From Bordetella parapertussis (lineage in GTDB: Bacteria > Pseudomonadota > Gammaproteobacteria > Burkholderiales > Burkholderiaceae_A), in the NCBI GenBank assembly GCA_945862305.1, contig CAMAXF010000006.1, positions 75,497 to 139,496 of the forward strand: a stretch of DNA of 64,000 nt, in the 5' to 3' direction. Shown piece after piece: positions 9,594 through 20,005 of the stretch (positions are counted from its first letter, which is position 1; every line of letters starts with the position of its first letter). The translations under genes were made by a program, and so were the position numbers. The notes beneath the pieces are model-generated. The model saw only the letters and a list, made by a program, of their open reading frames with translations, was not told the DNA's origin and searched no databases.

Positions 9594-10653
9594 GCCTGCA
9601 GGGGTTTCGGCAGCCAGTCTGGTTGCCGCCATTGGGGGCAGGCTCGAGGGCAATCCAGACCACTGGGTCACGCGGTTCGCCCCGCTCTCATCGGCCGGCC
9701 CCGAGGACGCCAGTTTTCTGGCCCACAGCCGGCTGCGTCCACAGTTGGGGGCTTGTCGTGCGGGGCTTGTCGTTCTTCGGCCCGAGGATCAGCCCGCCCA
9801 GCATGCGTTTCAGACCCTGATCCTCACAGACGATCCTTATTTGTATTTCGCCCGGGCGGCAGCCCATCTCATGGCGGTGCAACGGGCTGCCGATGTTCCT
9901 GCCACCAGCATTCACCCCGCTGCAAGCGTGTCAGAACGCGCCCATCTGGGCCAGCGCGTTCGGATCGGCGCGGGCGCAGTCATCGAAGACGATGCCTGGG
10001 TTGGCGATGACACCGATGTCGGCGCGATGAGCTTCATCGGCCGCGGCGCTCGCGTGGGTGCAGCCAGTGTGCTGCATCCGCGGGTGACCATTGCCGCGGG
10101 GGTGGAGATCGGCGAGCGGGCCGTGCTGCAGTCCGGGGCCATTCTGGGGTCTGAGGGCTTTGGCTTTGCGCCCACACCAGAGCGGCACTGGGTGAAGATT
10201 CCGCAGGTGGGTGGTGTCGTGCTCGGCAATGACGTCGAGGTGGGCGCCAATACCGTGATTGATGCCGGAACCCTTGCACCCACGCGCATTGGCCACGGGG
10301 TCAAGCTCGACAACCTGATTCAGATTGCCCACAACGTGGAGATCGGCGACCACACGGCCATTGCAGGCTGTGTCGGGATTGCCGGGAGCGCGAAGATCGG
10401 CGCGCACTGCCAGATTGGCGGGGCGGCTGGTGTGCTGGGCCACCTTGAGATTGCCGAGGGCAGCATCATCGGCCCCATGAGCCTGGTGATGTCGAGCATC
10501 ACCACACCAGGGAAATATGTGGGCATCATGCCGCTGCAGCCCGAGCGCGACTGGCAACGCTCGGCCGCGCTCATTCGCAGGCTGCCAGCCCTTCGATCTG
10601 CCATTCAATCCACCCGTCGCCCTGAGGGCGACGACCCAACCGAAAGCCACTGA
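9571..10653 (+). CDS. lpxD: UDP-3-O-acylglucosamine N-acyltransferase
   Basis: LpxD adds the second hydroxyacyl chain (from acyl-ACP) to UDP-3-O-acyl-glucosamine in lipid A synthesis. The 360-residue protein has a short alpha/beta N-terminal domain with the conserved [14 protein letters not shown], then a long hexapeptide-repeat beta-helix (roughly 110-315) containing the catalytic histidine in IAHNVEIG (His254). The C-terminal helix region follows [10 protein letters not shown]. The start lies inside the skp end in another frame. fabZ follows one base later. Confidence 0.97.
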   Translation: MDRQAPSKPAGVSAASLVAAIGGRLEGNPDHWVTRFAPLSSAGPEDASFLAHSRLRPQLGACRAGLVVLRPEDQPAQHAFQTLILTDDPYLYFARAAAHLMAVQRAADVPATSIHPAASVSERAHLGQRVRIGAGAVIEDDAWVGDDTDVGAMSFIGRGARVGAASVLHPRVTIAAGVEIGERAVLQSGAILGSEGFGFAPTPERHWVKIPQVGGVVLGNDVEVGANTVIDAGTLAPTRIGHGVKLDNLIQIAHNVEIGDHTAIAGCVGIAGSAKIGAHCQIGGAAGVLGHLEIAEGSIIGPMSLVMSSITTPGKYVGIMPLQPERDWQRSAALIRRLPALRSAIQSTRRPEGDDPTESH

Positions 10654-10654
10654 G

Positions 10655-11107
10655 ATGGACATCCGACAAATCCTCGACACGCTCCCCCACCGGTATCCAT
10701 TCCTCTTGGTCGACCGTGTGCTCTCGATCACTCCAGGTGAGCGCATCGAGGCCCTGAAGAACGTGACCATCAATGAGGAGTTCTTCAATGGGCACTTCCC
10801 GCATTACCAGGTCATGCCAGGCGTGTTGATCATCGAGGCCTTGGCCCAGGCGGCGGGCATCTTGTCCTTCAAGACCATGGGCAACAAGGCCGATGCGGAA
10901 TCCGTTTACTTTTTTGTGGGCATCGACAACGCGCGTTTCAAGCGTCCGGTGGTGCCGGGAGATGCATTGCACCTGCATGTGTCCATTGAGCGTCATGCCC
11001 GGGGCATCTGGAAGTACAAGGCGCAGGCCTTGGTCGATGGTCAGGTGGCGGCCGAGGCCGACCTCATGTGCGCACTGCGAGAGGTTCCAAAAGAGGCCTC
11101 GCAATGA
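10655..11107 (+). CDS. fabZ: (3R)-hydroxyacyl-ACP dehydratase FabZ
   Basis: FabZ dehydrates 3-hydroxyacyl-ACP in fatty acid elongation and so competes with LpxA/LpxD for the same hydroxyacyl pool, which explains its place between them. The 150-residue hot-dog protein has the active-site motif [18 protein letters not shown] with catalytic His47 and Glu61. The ATG at 10655 gives the family start MDIRQIL and lies one base after the lpxD stop; the longer open frame upstream only reads through lpxD in another frame. Confidence 0.97.
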   Translation: MDIRQILDTLPHRYPFLLVDRVLSITPGERIEALKNVTINEEFFNGHFPHYQVMPGVLIIEALAQAAGILSFKTMGNKADAESVYFFVGIDNARFKRPVVPGDALHLHVSIERHARGIWKYKAQALVDGQVAAEADLMCALREVPKEASQ

Positions 11108-11895
11108 GCCTCATCCACCCCAGCGCCATCGTTGATTCGACGGCGCAGTTGGGCCCGGGTGTGGCGATTGGGCCTTTTGCGATCGTGGGCCCTGGGGCGG
11201 TGCTGGGCGAGGGCTGTCGTGTCCATGCCCATGGGCAGGTGCTCGGTGGCGCCGTGCTTGGCCCATTCAACGAGGTGTTTTCCCATGCGGTGATCGGCAA
11301 CCCGCCGCAGGACAAGAAGTACAAGGGTGAGCCCACGCGGCTCGAGATCGGGGCCCACAACACCTTTCGAGAGTGCGTGACCGTGAACCTGGGCACCGTC
11401 CAAGACGGCGGCGTCACACGCATTGCCGACCACAACTGGATCATGGCCTATGTGCACATTGCCCACGACTGCCAGGTGGGCTCGAACACCATCATGGCCA
11501 ACGCGGTGCAGTTGGCCGGCCATGTGCAGGTGGGCGACTGGGCCATCATCGGTGGCATCACGGGCGTGCACCAGTTTGTGCGCATCGGCGCCCATGCCAT
11601 GACGGGCGCTGGCACCACGCTGCTCCAGGACCTCCCTCCCTACGTCATGGCCAATGGCAATCCCGCATCACCCCACGGCATCAACACCGAGGGGCTCAAG
11701 CGCCGCGGATTTTCAGAGGGTGCCGTGCGGGCCCTGCGCCGCGCCTACAAGTTGCTCTACAAATCGGGGCTTGGTCTTGCCGAGGCATTGGAAGCCATTC
11801 GAGCCGATCGCGCAGACTGCCCCGCGGCCGACGCCCTGGCGCTAGACGCCCTGATCTCCTTCCTGGACACGCAAGGTCGCGGGATTGTCCGATAG
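11104..11895 (+). CDS. lpxA: UDP-N-acetylglucosamine O-acyltransferase
   Basis: LpxA performs the first step of lipid A synthesis, transferring a hydroxyacyl chain from ACP to UDP-GlcNAc. The 263-residue protein is a hexapeptide left-handed beta-helix (repeats such as [11 protein letters not shown]) with the conserved [23 protein letters not shown] and the catalytic base in HIAHDC (His121), then a helical C-terminal domain. The ATG overlaps the fabZ stop by four bases (ATGA). The last 11 bases overlap the proposed lpxB start. Confidence 0.97.
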   Translation: MSLIHPSAIVDSTAQLGPGVAIGPFAIVGPGAVLGEGCRVHAHGQVLGGAVLGPFNEVFSHAVIGNPPQDKKYKGEPTRLEIGAHNTFRECVTVNLGTVQDGGVTRIADHNWIMAYVHIAHDCQVGSNTIMANAVQLAGHVQVGDWAIIGGITGVHQFVRIGAHAMTGAGTTLLQDLPPYVMANGNPASPHGINTEGLKRRGFSEGAVRALRRAYKLLYKSGLGLAEALEAIRADRADCPAADALALDALISFLDTQGRGIVR

Positions 11896-13054
11896 CTTGC
11901 AGGATGTTCGTCTGGCCTTGGTGGCGGGTGAGGCCTCCGGCGATCTGATTGCAGCAGCATCTCTGGAGGGGCTCGCTGCCCGAGGGCTCTCCCTCGAGGG
12001 CATTGGTGGTCCCCGGTTGAAGGCCTTGGGCATGGACTGCTGGGCACCCGCTGAGGCCCTGGCGGTGCGGGGCTACGTGGAAGCCCTCTCCAGGCTGCCG
12101 GCCATCTTGTCCATCCGACGCCAATTGCTGGCGCGGCTTCGGGCATCACCACCGAAGGTCTTTATGGGCGTGGACGCCCCCGATTTCAACCTCGGTGTGG
12201 AGCGCCAACTGCGCACCCTGGGTGTGACCACCGTGCATTTCATCAGCCCTACCATTTGGGCCTGGCGCCCAGAGCGGCTGGCCTCCATCGCGCAGGCGGT
12301 GGACCATCTCTTTTGCCTCTTTCCCTTCGAGCCCGAGCTCTACCGACAGACACGGGTGCAAGCAGAATTCGTGGGTCATCCCCTGGCCGACCGCATTGCC
12401 TTCAACCCAGACCGTGCCGTGGCTCAAGAACGGCTGGGCCTCGACAAGCGCCTGCCCGTGCTGGCGGTGTTGCCGGGCTCGCGCCGCTCTGAGATCGAAT
12501 GGATTGGCCCAGCCTTTCTTGGGGCCGCGGCCATGCTCGCGCGCGATTGGCAGGTGATCATCCCGGCCGCCTCACCGCAGGTGGCCGAGCAGATCCAGGC
12601 CCTGCCCGACTGGCCTGTCGCCCGTGATGCGGATGTGCGGCTGCTGGGTGCAGACGAGGCAGCCTCGGATGCGGCACCCCTGTCGCATCGGGCACTGGCT
12701 GCGGCAGACCTCGTGCTCGTGGCCAGTGGCACGGCCACACTCGAGGCGGCCCTGGTGGGCCGGCCCATGGTGATTGGCTACCGGGTGCCGCCGCTCACGT
12801 ATTGGCTGATGCGCCGCAAGGCGCAGGTGGCCCATGTGGGCCTGCCCAACCTGTTGCTGGGCCGCAGCCTCGTGACGGAATGCCTTCAGGCGCGGTGCGA
12901 GTCCAGCGCCTTGGTGTCTGCGCTGCGAAGCCTCTCCGAAGATACAGCCCGCCAGGAGGAGATGCGTTCCGCCTTTCATGGGTTGCACGCCACCCTGAGG
13001 CAGTCGGCGACGACTCGGGTGGGCGATCGTCTCTCCGAGCTGCTGGCCGCATGA
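11885..13054 (+). CDS. lpxB: Lipid-A-disaccharide synthase
   Basis: LpxB is the GT19 glycosyltransferase that joins UDP-2,3-diacylglucosamine and lipid X at the inner membrane. The 389-residue product has the family opening ALVAGEASGDL, then VDAPDFN, HFISPTIWAWRPERL, FVGHPLAD, LPGSRRSEIEW and VASGTATLEAAL in order. No ATG is available near the N-terminus. A TTG at 11885 overlapping lpxA is taken as start; another TTG at 11897 is nearly as good, so the first four residues are uncertain. It ends on the rnhB ATG (ATGA overlap). Confidence 0.95.
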   Translation: MSDSLQDVRLALVAGEASGDLIAAASLEGLAARGLSLEGIGGPRLKALGMDCWAPAEALAVRGYVEALSRLPAILSIRRQLLARLRASPPKVFMGVDAPDFNLGVERQLRTLGVTTVHFISPTIWAWRPERLASIAQAVDHLFCLFPFEPELYRQTRVQAEFVGHPLADRIAFNPDRAVAQERLGLDKRLPVLAVLPGSRRSEIEWIGPAFLGAAAMLARDWQVIIPAASPQVAEQIQALPDWPVARDADVRLLGADEAASDAAPLSHRALAAADLVLVASGTATLEAALVGRPMVIGYRVPPLTYWLMRRKAQVAHVGLPNLLLGRSLVTECLQARCESSALVSALRSLSEDTARQEEMRSAFHGLHATLRQSATTRVGDRLSELLAA

Positions 13055-13674
13055 GTAGGGCCTTGGAGATCGGCGTTGATGAAGCCGGCCGAGGCCCGCT
13101 GGCGGGCCCAGTGTGCGCAGGCGCGGTGGTCTTGCCGCCGCAAGCGTCGTCATGGGGGCTGGCCGATTCCAAGCGGCTGAGTGCCCGCCGCCGCGACGTC
13201 TTGGAGCGGCAGATCCTTCAGGAGGCCACCGCCCATGGCCTGGGCTGGGCGAGCGTGGAGGAGATTGATGCGCACAACATCTTGGTGGCCACCTGCATGG
13301 CCATGGCCCGCGCCGTGTCGGCCTGTGTGAAGGCGCTGGGGCCAGCCAACGCTGTGCAGCTGCATGCCCAAGTGCTGGTGGATGGCAGCGTGCATCCCCA
13401 ACGCCACGTGGGCGCGCAGCAATGGCCATGGGCGACCCAGACCATTGTGGCTGGCGACGCGACGGTTGCAGCCATTTCTGCGGCCTCGATTTTGGCCAAG
13501 CAGGCCCGAGACCGCCTGATGCAGGACTTGGATGCCCTGCACCCGGGTTATGGGCTGGCCAAGCATGCGGGCTATGGCACCTTAGCCCACCTTGCAGCCC
13601 TTCAACGGCTGGGTCCCTCATCCATTCACCGCCGCTCCTTTGGCCCTGTGGCGGCCTTGTTGTCGAGGCCCTGA
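13051..13674 (+). CDS. rnhB: Ribonuclease HII
   Basis: RNase HII removes ribonucleotides from RNA-DNA hybrids and single misincorporated ribonucleotides. In the 207-residue protein the metal-binding IGVDEAGRGPLAGPV comes right at the start (Asp10, Glu11), followed by LADSKRLSA, the LVDGS aspartate near 110 and AAISAASILAKQARD. The C-terminal YGLAKHAGYGT and HRRSFGPV motifs are typical. The ATG shares ATGA with the lpxB stop, and the position after lpxB is widely conserved. Its TGA overlaps the next ATG by one base. Confidence 0.97.
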   Translation: MSRALEIGVDEAGRGPLAGPVCAGAVVLPPQASSWGLADSKRLSARRRDVLERQILQEATAHGLGWASVEEIDAHNILVATCMAMARAVSACVKALGPANAVQLHAQVLVDGSVHPQRHVGAQQWPWATQTIVAGDATVAAISAASILAKQARDRLMQDLDALHPGYGLAKHAGYGTLAHLAALQRLGPSSIHRRSFGPVAALLSRP

Positions 13675-14549
13675 TGGAGAGAATCGAGTCCGCACAGAAC
13701 GAGCGCTTCATGGCGCTGCGCCGGCTCGCAAGTGAACCGAGGACGCGGCGTGCCCTGGGCCAATGCTGGCTCGAGGGCTTGCGGCTGGTGGAGGCGGGGC
13801 TGTCACAGGCGGCGTCGCATTCGTCGGGGGCCCATCGGGCGGTGGAGCTGGTGCTCTCTGCATCGGTGGCGGCTGCACCGTCTGAGCGTGCGGCCCGCCT
13901 CATGTCAGAGGCGCATGCATTGTGGCTGCCCATGCTCGTGTTGGCCGACACCTTGTTTGCCAAGGTGTCTCAGGTGGTGCAGGAGCAGGGCATTGGTCTG
14001 GTCTGGGCCACGGCCGAGACCGACGCCACTGACTTTTCACGGCTCGATGCGACTGCTGGCGATGGCATGGTGCTCGATGGTGTGCAGGATCCGGGCAACG
14101 TGGGTGCCCTTGTGCGGGTGGCCGCGGCGGCTGGCCTGGGCTGGATGGTCAGCACCAAGGGCACGGCAGAGGTCTGGTCACCCAAGGCCCTTCGCGCAAG
14201 CATGGGTGGCATCTTTGCCCTTCGGGTGCTCGAGGGTGCCACGGCGGAGGAGGCCCTTGCAGTGGTGTCGGGAATCGGTGCGACGCCGCTCGCCACGGTG
14301 GCACCGCCTGCACAGACAGAGAGCCTGTTCTCCCAGGGCGGCCGGCTCTCGCAGCCTGCGCCTGTGGCCTGGGTGTTTGGTCAGGAGGGGTCGGGCATCT
14401 CAGAGTCCCTCATGCAGTGGCCGGGCCTGCTGCGTCTGACCATTCCACAGGCTGCCGCGGTGGAGTCGCTCAATGTGGTGGCCGCCGCAGCCGTGTGTCT
14501 TTTCGAGCGCCGCCGTCGGCTTCTCAGCGGCCAAGGGCCAGTGTGTTGA
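13674..14549 (+). CDS. SpoU/TrmH-family RNA 2'-O-methyltransferase
   Basis: The 291-residue protein has a short N-terminal substrate-binding region and a C-terminal SPOUT (knotted) SAM-binding domain. All three SpoU motifs are visible: motif 1 DPGNVGALVRVAAAAG (about 139-154), motif 2 VFGQEGSGIS and motif 3 LTIPQAAAVESLNV-AAAAV. It most likely methylates a ribose in 23S rRNA, in the RlmB/TsnR group; the exact target cannot be told from sequence. The ATG overlaps the rnhB stop (TGATG). The 3' end overlaps the convergent ppsR gene by 26 bases. Confidence 0.9.
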   Translation: MERIESAQNERFMALRRLASEPRTRRALGQCWLEGLRLVEAGLSQAASHSSGAHRAVELVLSASVAAAPSERAARLMSEAHALWLPMLVLADTLFAKVSQVVQEQGIGLVWATAETDATDFSRLDATAGDGMVLDGVQDPGNVGALVRVAAAAGLGWMVSTKGTAEVWSPKALRASMGGIFALRVLEGATAEEALAVVSGIGATPLATVAPPAQTESLFSQGGRLSQPAPVAWVFGQEGSGISESLMQWPGLLRLTIPQAAAVESLNVVAAAAVCLFERRRRLLSGQGPVC

Positions 14550-15351
14550 GAATGGTGGTGGCAATTTCCTCGATGGACTTCGTGGTCGTCGAGAGCCACT
14601 GAATGCCCTCTCGCCGCATCATTGACTCCGCGGCGGCGACCTCATAGCGGCAGTTCTCCAGGGTGGCATAGCGTGAACCGGGCCGGCGTTCGTTCCGAAT
14701 GTCAGACAGACGCACTGCATCGATGGTCAGGCCAAAGCACTTTGTCTTGAACGGCTCGATGGCGCCGGGCAGTTTGTCTCGGTCAAAGTCCTCGGGAATG
14801 AGCGGGTAGTTGGCCACCTTGAGCCCGTACTGCATGGAGAGGTAGAGGCTTGTGGGGGTCTTGCCACTGCGCGAGACGCCAATGAGGATGACATCGGACT
14901 CGTGCAGGTTGGTTGCGGTCTGGCCGTCGTCGTGGGCCAAGGAAAAGTTGATGGCTTCAATTCGGTTCTTGTAGGCATCGGAGTCGGTGGAGTGGTGAAA
15001 GCGTCCGATCGTGTGATTGGACTTCACGCCCAGTTCACGCTCGAGGGGTTCGACAAAGGTCTGGAAGAGGTCGAGGTGCAGGGCCTTGGTCTCTCGGATG
15101 CGCTGGCTCGTCTGCGGGCTCACCAGGGTCGAGAACACGATCGGCGGTTTGCCATCGGCCACACCTTGTGCGTCGATCTCTCGGGCCGCAGATTCGGCCT
15201 TGTCGATGGAGTCTACAAATGGCAGGCGTCGGTGGGCAAACCGGAGCTGGTCGAACTGGGCGAGGATGGAGCTGCCCATGGTCTCGGCGGTGATGCCGGT
15301 TCCGTCTGAGACAAAAAAGACTGTGCGTCCTGCTGCTTTGACCCCAACCAT
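14524..15351 (-). CDS. ppsR: PEP synthase regulatory protein (kinase/pyrophosphorylase)
   Basis: PpsR (DUF299 family) both inactivates PEP synthase by ADP-dependent threonine phosphorylation and reactivates it by phosphate-dependent removal. The 275-residue protein has the family N-terminus [16 protein letters not shown], the P-loop [12 protein letters not shown] (158-169) and the ending [13 protein letters not shown] region ([13 protein letters not shown]). It is read away from ppsA, its target, with 90 bases between the starts, so the pair probably shares a control region. The 3' end overlaps the convergent methyltransferase gene. Confidence 0.96.
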   Translation of the reverse strand: MVGVKAAGRTVFFVSDGTGITAETMGSSILAQFDQLRFAHRRLPFVDSIDKAESAAREIDAQGVADGKPPIVFSTLVSPQTSQRIRETKALHLDLFQTFVEPLERELGVKSNHTIGRFHHSTDSDAYKNRIEAINFSLAHDDGQTATNLHESDVILIGVSRSGKTPTSLYLSMQYGLKVANYPLIPEDFDRDKLPGAIEPFKTKCFGLTIDAVRLSDIRNERRPGSRYATLENCRYEVAAAESMMRREGIQWLSTTTKSIEEIATTILNTLALGR

Positions 15352-15441
15352 GGCTGCCCTTTACAGGTGGCGAGAAGGCACGGGCGAACCCGTTTAAAAT
15401 CCTCTCAACTTACAAATTTTCAACATCTTAGGAGAAGTTTC

Positions 15442-17874
15442 ATGAGTACCACAAAAGCCGCTGGCGGCCTCGGCCAACGCCTGGTTGTGCCATTTGAGTC
15501 GTTGCGCATGACCGATGTGGATGCCGTGGGGGGCAAGAATGCCTCCCTCGGGGAAATGATCAGTCAGCTCACGGCCTCAGGCGTTCGGGTGCCCGGTGGC
15601 TTTGCCACCACCGCCCATGCCTTTCGGGTCTTTCTCCAGCACGAGAAGCTCGAGGAGCGCATCGCCAAGCGTTTGGAAGGTCTGAACACCGAGGATGTCC
15701 GCGCGCTGGCCGCCTGCGGAGCAGACATTCGGCAGTGGGTGGTCGATACGCCCCTGCCGCCAGCCCTCGAGGCAGAGATTCGAGCCGCATTCGAGAAGCT
15801 GGTGGCCACCGAGGGGGCCGAGGCCTCCTGGGCCGTGCGCTCATCGGCCACGGCTGAAGACCTCCCGGACGCCTCCTTTGCGGGCCAACAGGAAACCTTC
15901 TTGAATGTGGTGGGCATCGAGGATGTGCTCGACAAGATCAAGCATGTCTTTGCCTCGCTCTACAACGACCGGGCCATCAGCTATCGGGTGCACAAGGGCT
16001 TTGCCCATGCCGATGTCGCCCTCTCGGCTGGCATTCAGCGCATGGTGCGATCCGACCTCGGTGCCGCCGGCGTGATGTTCACACTCGACACGGAGTCTGG
16101 CTTTGACCAGGTGGTCTTCATCACAAGCTCCTACGGCCTGGGCGAGACCGTGGTGCAGGGCGCAGTGAACCCCGACGAGTTCTATGTGCACAAGCCCATG
16201 CTCGAGGCCGGCAAGATGCCGGTGATCCGTCGCCAGATTGGCAGCAAGCTCATCAAGATGGTCTTCTCCTCGGATGAAGAGCGCCGTGCCACGGGCAAGG
16301 CTGTTCAAACGGTGGATGTCGGCGTCGAAGATCGCAATCGCTATTCGCTCAGCAGAGAGCAGGTGGTCGATCTGGCCAAGTACGCCATGATCATCGAGCG
16401 CCACTACCAGCGGCCCATGGACATCGAATGGGGTCTCGATGGCCGAGATGGAAAGCTCTTCATCCTGCAGGCGCGGCCCGAGACGGTGAAGTCTCAGCAG
16501 TCTGCTGCCGATCAACAGATGCGCTACGCCTTGAAGGGGCAGGGCCATGTGCTGGCCAGTGGCCGGGCCATTGGGCAGAAGATTGGCTCCGGCCCGGTGC
16601 GCGTGATCACCGATTCCGCCGACATGGATCGTGTTCAGCCGGGCGACGTGCTGGTCACCGACATGACCGACCCGAACTGGGAGCCCGTCATGAAGCGGGC
16701 TGCCGCCATTGTGACGAACCGCGGTGGCCGCACCTGTCATGCCGCCATCATTGCCCGAGAGCTGGGCATCCCCGCGGTGGTGGGCTGTGGCGATGCCACC
16801 GAGCGTGTGTCCGACAACACCATGGTCACCGTGTCCTGTGCCGAGGGCGACACGGGCAACGTCTATGAGGGCCTGCTCGAGACCGAGGTCACCACCCTGG
16901 AGACGGGCGATCTGCCTGAGATCCCGGTGAAGATCACGATGAACGTGGGCAACCCGCAGCTTGCCTTCGACTTCCAGGCCATTCCGAATGCCGGTGTGGG
17001 CCTGGCCCGGCTCGAGTTCATCATCAACAACAACATTGGTGTCCATCCCAAGGCCATCCTGGCCTATCCCCATGTGGATGCAGACCTGAAGAACGCAGTC
17101 GAGCGCATTGCCCGTGGGCACAGTTCCCCCCGAGATTTCTTCGTCGACAAGCTTGCCGAGGGGGTCGCCACCATTGCGGCTGCCTTCTGGCCCAAGCCCG
17201 TGATTGTTCGGATGTCAGACTTTAAGTCCAATGAGTATCGAAAGCTCATTGGCGGCTCGCGCTACGAGCCCGATGAAGAGAACCCCATGCTGGGCTTTCG
17301 TGGTGCCTCACGCTACATCGCGGAGGACTTCCGGGATTGCTTTGCCATGGAGGTTGAGGCCTTGCGCCGTGTCCGCGAAGAGATGGGCCTGGTGAACATG
17401 GAAATCATGGTGCCCTTCGTGCGCACCCTGTCGGAGGCCAAGACCGTCTGCGACCTTCTGGCCGCGCATGGCCTGGGCCGTGGCAGTGGCGCCAAGCCCG
17501 ATGGCACTGGCGGGCTGCGGCTCATCATGATGTGCGAGCTGCCATCGAATGCCATTTTGGCCGATGAGTTCCTCGCCTACTTCGATGGCTTCTCGATCGG
17601 CTCCAATGACCTCACCCAGCTCACCCTCGGCCTGGATCGCGACTCGGGCCTCATTGCCGATGCCTTCGATGAGCGAGATGAGGCGGTCAAGCGCATGCTC
17701 GAGATGGCCATCGTGGCCTGCAACAAGGCCAACAAGTATGTTGGCATTTGCGGCCAAGGGCCCTCCGACCACCCCGACCTCGCCCAGTGGCTCATGGAGA
17801 AGGGCATCCAGTCCATGTCCTTGAACCCCGATACGGTCATCGACACCTGGCGGAATCTGGCCAAGCGCACCTGA
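15442..17874 (+). CDS. ppsA: Phosphoenolpyruvate synthase (pyruvate, water dikinase)
   Basis: PpsA converts pyruvate and ATP to PEP, AMP and phosphate for gluconeogenesis. The 810-residue protein has the N-terminal ATP-binding domain ([11 protein letters not shown] near 33), a mobile central domain with the phosphorylated histidine in [14 protein letters not shown] (His433), and a C-terminal PEP-binding TIM barrel with [12 protein letters not shown] and GICGQGPSD. The ATG at 15442 has AGGAG six bases upstream; the frame is open further upstream but lacks family similarity. Regulation by PpsR, encoded next door, is expected at the threonine close to the active histidine. A strong terminator follows. 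Confidence 0.98.
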   Translation: MSTTKAAGGLGQRLVVPFESLRMTDVDAVGGKNASLGEMISQLTASGVRVPGGFATTAHAFRVFLQHEKLEERIAKRLEGLNTEDVRALAACGADIRQWVVDTPLPPALEAEIRAAFEKLVATEGAEASWAVRSSATAEDLPDASFAGQQETFLNVVGIEDVLDKIKHVFASLYNDRAISYRVHKGFAHADVALSAGIQRMVRSDLGAAGVMFTLDTESGFDQVVFITSSYGLGETVVQGAVNPDEFYVHKPMLEAGKMPVIRRQIGSKLIKMVFSSDEERRATGKAVQTVDVGVEDRNRYSLSREQVVDLAKYAMIIERHYQRPMDIEWGLDGRDGKLFILQARPETVKSQQSAADQQMRYALKGQGHVLASGRAIGQKIGSGPVRVITDSADMDRVQPGDVLVTDMTDPNWEPVMKRAAAIVTNRGGRTCHAAIIARELGIPAVVGCGDATERVSDNTMVTVSCAEGDTGNVYEGLLETEVTTLETGDLPEIPVKITMNVGNPQLAFDFQAIPNAGVGLARLEFIINNNIGVHPKAILAYPHVDADLKNAVERIARGHSSPRDFFVDKLAEGVATIAAAFWPKPVIVRMSDFKSNEYRKLIGGSRYEPDEENPMLGFRGASRYIAEDFRDCFAMEVEALRRVREEMGLVNMEIMVPFVRTLSEAKTVCDLLAAHGLGRGSGAKPDGTGGLRLIMMCELPSNAILADEFLAYFDGFSIGSNDLTQLTLGLDRDSGLIADAFDERDEAVKRMLEMAIVACNKANKYVGICGQGPSDHPDLAQWLMEKGIQSMSLNPDTVIDTWRNLAKRT

Positions 17875-17894
17875 TCCATTCCAGGCGGTCCATG

Positions 17895-17928
17895 AAAAAG
17901 CCCCGCGTGATGAGCGAGGGGCTTTTTT
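17895..17928 (+). terminator. Intrinsic terminator after ppsA, potentially two-way
   Basis: A ten-pair perfect stem (AAAAAGCCCC at 17895-17904, GGGGCTTTTT at 17918-17927) with a 13-base loop ends in six T. Because the left arm begins with five A, it can also end transcription of the convergent gene at 17948. Confidence 0.92.
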
Positions 17929-17947
17929 GTGAGGCCTTAAGCCCGGT

Positions 17948-19090
17948 CTACTGAATCACCTTCACCAGATCACGCTTTCCACCCTTGTAGGTGTAGAGGG
18001 TGAGGGTGCCGCCATTGATGTCCCCGTTCTTGTCGAAAGAGATGGGACCCGTCACGCCGTCGTACTTGATCTTGGCGAGCTCGGGCAGGTACTTCTTCGG
18101 ATCGGTAGAGTTGGCCTTCTTCATGGCCTCGACCATGACCATCGTGGCGTCGTACACATAGGGTGCATAGAGCTTCACCTCGGCCTTCATCTCCTTTTGG
18201 AAGCGAGCACGGAAGGCCTTGTCCTTTTCAACATACTTGCCCACCACACCACCGGCTTCCGCGCAGTAGAGCATGTTGTCGCCCAGTGCATCACCCGCGA
18301 GCTTGGGCAGTTCGGTGGTGCAGATGCCATCACCCCCCATGAACTTCGCTTGAATGCCCAATTGCTTGAGCTGGCGCAGCATCGGGCCCGCCACGGCATC
18401 CATGCCGCCGTAGAAGACGATGTCGGGCTTCTTGCCCTTGATGTTTGTGAGGATGGCCATGAAGTCGGTGGCCTTGTCGGTGGTGTACTCGCGGCCAACA
18501 ATCTTGCCGCCGGCGGCCTGCACGCCCTTGGCGAACTCATCGGCCACACCCTGGCCGTAGGCGGTGCGGTCATCGATGATGGCCACCGTCTTGCCCTTGA
18601 GGTCGTTGATGGCGTAGCGGCCGAGGGTTCCGCCCAGCTGGCTGTCATTTGCCACCACACGGAAGGCTGTCTTGAAGCCCTGCAGGGTGTACTTGGGGTT
18701 GGTGGCCGAGGGCGAGATCTGAGGGATGCCCGCGTCCGAGTAAATCTTGGAGGCAGGGATGGTGGTGCCAGAGTTCAGGTGGCCCACCACGCCGGCCACC
18801 TTGGCATCGACCAGCTTCTGCGCAGCAGCCGTGCCTTGCTTGGGGTCTGCACCGTCGTCCTCCGAGAGCAGCTCGAACTTCACGGCCTTGCCGCCAATTT
18901 TGATGTTGCTCTTGTTCAGGTCTGCGATGGCCAGCTTGGCGCCGGCCTCGTTGTCCTTGCCCAGGTGTGCGATGCCACCGGTCATGGGTGCAACATGGCC
19001 AATCTTGACAGTCACCGTTTGCGCATGGGCTGCGCAGGAAAATAGTGCCGCCACGGCCAGGGCGATGGGTTTGGTGGGCAGATGTGTCAT
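17948..19090 (-). CDS. Branched-chain amino acid ABC transporter substrate-binding protein
   Basis: A 380-residue periplasmic binding protein of the LivJ/LivK type (type I fold). The signal peptide ends at AAHA (residue 23). The mature part opens with VTVKIGHVAPMTGGIAHLGKDNEAGAKLA, followed by VVGHLNSGTTIPAS and ISPSATNP, matching leucine/isoleucine/valine binding proteins. It would deliver a branched-chain amino acid, or a related small acid, to a LivHMGF permease. No permease or ATPase gene is in the window, so it is an orphan here. CGGAGA lies upstream of the ATG. The exact ligand cannot be read from sequence. Confidence 0.92.
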   Translation of the reverse strand: MTHLPTKPIALAVAALFSCAAHAQTVTVKIGHVAPMTGGIAHLGKDNEAGAKLAIADLNKSNIKIGGKAVKFELLSEDDGADPKQGTAAAQKLVDAKVAGVVGHLNSGTTIPASKIYSDAGIPQISPSATNPKYTLQGFKTAFRVVANDSQLGGTLGRYAINDLKGKTVAIIDDRTAYGQGVADEFAKGVQAAGGKIVGREYTTDKATDFMAILTNIKGKKPDIVFYGGMDAVAGPMLRQLKQLGIQAKFMGGDGICTTELPKLAGDALGDNMLYCAEAGGVVGKYVEKDKAFRARFQKEMKAEVKLYAPYVYDATMVMVEAMKKANSTDPKKYLPELAKIKYDGVTGPISFDKNGDINGGTLTLYTYKGGKRDLVKVIQ

Positions 19091-19217
19091 GGATGGTCTC
19101 CGCGGTGCAAAGGTTGAAAGGGTGTAGCTGAAAGAGGGTGAACCGTCGATGTTGAAACAGCCCTCAATTTACTCCGAAGCGCAGGCCTTGCGCAGTGCTC
19201 GGGGATCCGGTGCGACC

Positions 19218-19544
19218 CTAACGGTTCTTTGTCCAACGGTCTGGGGCTCCTGCAGCAGCCTTGGCCGCGCGCTGTGCTGCCACACGCTGCTGGCGGGCCT
19301 GCTTTGGGTCGGCCAGCAAGGGTTTGAGCAAGGCCAGTCGGTCGTTGTGCTGCACCAGATCGGTGCTCTCCAAAAGCCGCCCGTCTCGGGCCACGCCCGA
19401 GCGCGACGCCCAGGCGTCCTGCCAGTCTGCGTCAGGGGGAATGAGGCTGCCGAGTGCCTCCGTTGGCAGGGGCTGGGGCAGGGTTAGACGGACTCGGATC
19501 GCCCGATCGGGCCAGGCCGCGGTGAGCTCGACCTCGATGCTCAA
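19218..19544 (-). CDS. rnfH: RnfH-family ubiquitin-like protein
   Basis: A 108-residue small acidic/basic protein of the RnfH (UPF0125) family, with a beta-grasp fold: the opening IEVELTAAWPDRAIRVRLTLP, then SRSGVARDGRLLESTDLVQHNDRLALLKPLLADPKQAR is the family pattern. Its role is not established; it is usually found next to ratA and smpB, as here. It starts four bases inside the ratA end (ATGA overlap), so the two are one transcript. The last 20 residues are a basic, alanine-rich tail. Confidence 0.88.
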   Translation of the reverse strand: MSIEVELTAAWPDRAIRVRLTLPQPLPTEALGSLIPPDADWQDAWASRSGVARDGRLLESTDLVQHNDRLALLKPLLADPKQARQQRVAAQRAAKAAAGAPDRWTKNR

Positions 19545-20005
19545 GGGCTGGGCTGACGGGGCAGGCTGGGCGGGGTCTCGAAGAGGGCCTCCGCACGGCT
19601 CACAAAGGCATCCACGAAGCTCTTGGTGATCTGCTCGAAAACAGGCCCCACCAGTTTTTCGAGCACCTTGCTCGAGAAGTGATATTCAAGCTCGAAGGCC
19701 ACCTTGCAACTGGACTCATCGAGCGGCGTGAAGCGCCAGTGGCCTTCCAGGGCCTGAAATGGACCCTCGTGAAGCCGCATGTGAATGGCCCGTCCGGGCT
19801 CGTGCTGGTTGCGGGTGGTGAAGGATTGACGCAGGCCCTTGAAGGCGATCTGCACCTGGGCGAGCACGGAGCCGTCTGGCTGGGGCGACACGGTCGACCC
19901 CCCGCACCATGGTAAAAAGAGTGGGTACGACGCCACGTCTGCGACCAGACCAAACATTTTGTCGGACGCGTAGGGGACCAACACGGACTTCACGACTTCT
20001 GACAT
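19541..20005 (-). CDS. ratA: RatA/COQ10-family START-domain protein
   Basis: A 154-residue protein of the polyketide cyclase/START superfamily. In E. coli RatA is reported to bind the 50S subunit and hinder 70S assembly, while the wider COQ10 family binds quinone-like lipids; which applies here is open. Visible motifs are [28 protein letters not shown] and [11 protein letters not shown], typical of the family. It is read away from smpB with only 11 bases between the start codons, and is followed by rnfH in the same transcript. Confidence 0.9.
   Translation of the reverse strand: MSEVVKSVLVPYASDKMFGLVADVASYPLFLPWCGGSTVSPQPDGSVLAQVQIAFKGLRQSFTTRNQHEPGRAIHMRLHEGPFQALEGHWRFTPLDESSCKVAFELEYHFSSKVLEKLVGPVFEQITKSFVDAFVSRAEALFETPPSLPRQPSP

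Noticed and set aside
12572..13963. A 463-codon minus-strand frame across lpxB, rnhB and the methylase gene
   Set aside because: It spans three real coupled genes on the other strand and is rich in Arg, Pro, Ala and His as expected for a shadow frame.
15841..17121. A 426-codon open frame opposite ppsA
   Set aside because: Shadow of the conserved ppsA codons; composition (His, Gly, Asp, Leu excess) is the usual result of third-position G/C bias on the opposite strand.
19091..19217. GAGGG/CCCTC inverted repeat upstream of the binding-protein gene considered as an operator
   Set aside because: Only five pairs across a 22-base gap, which is common by chance; no clear promoter pattern lies with it.
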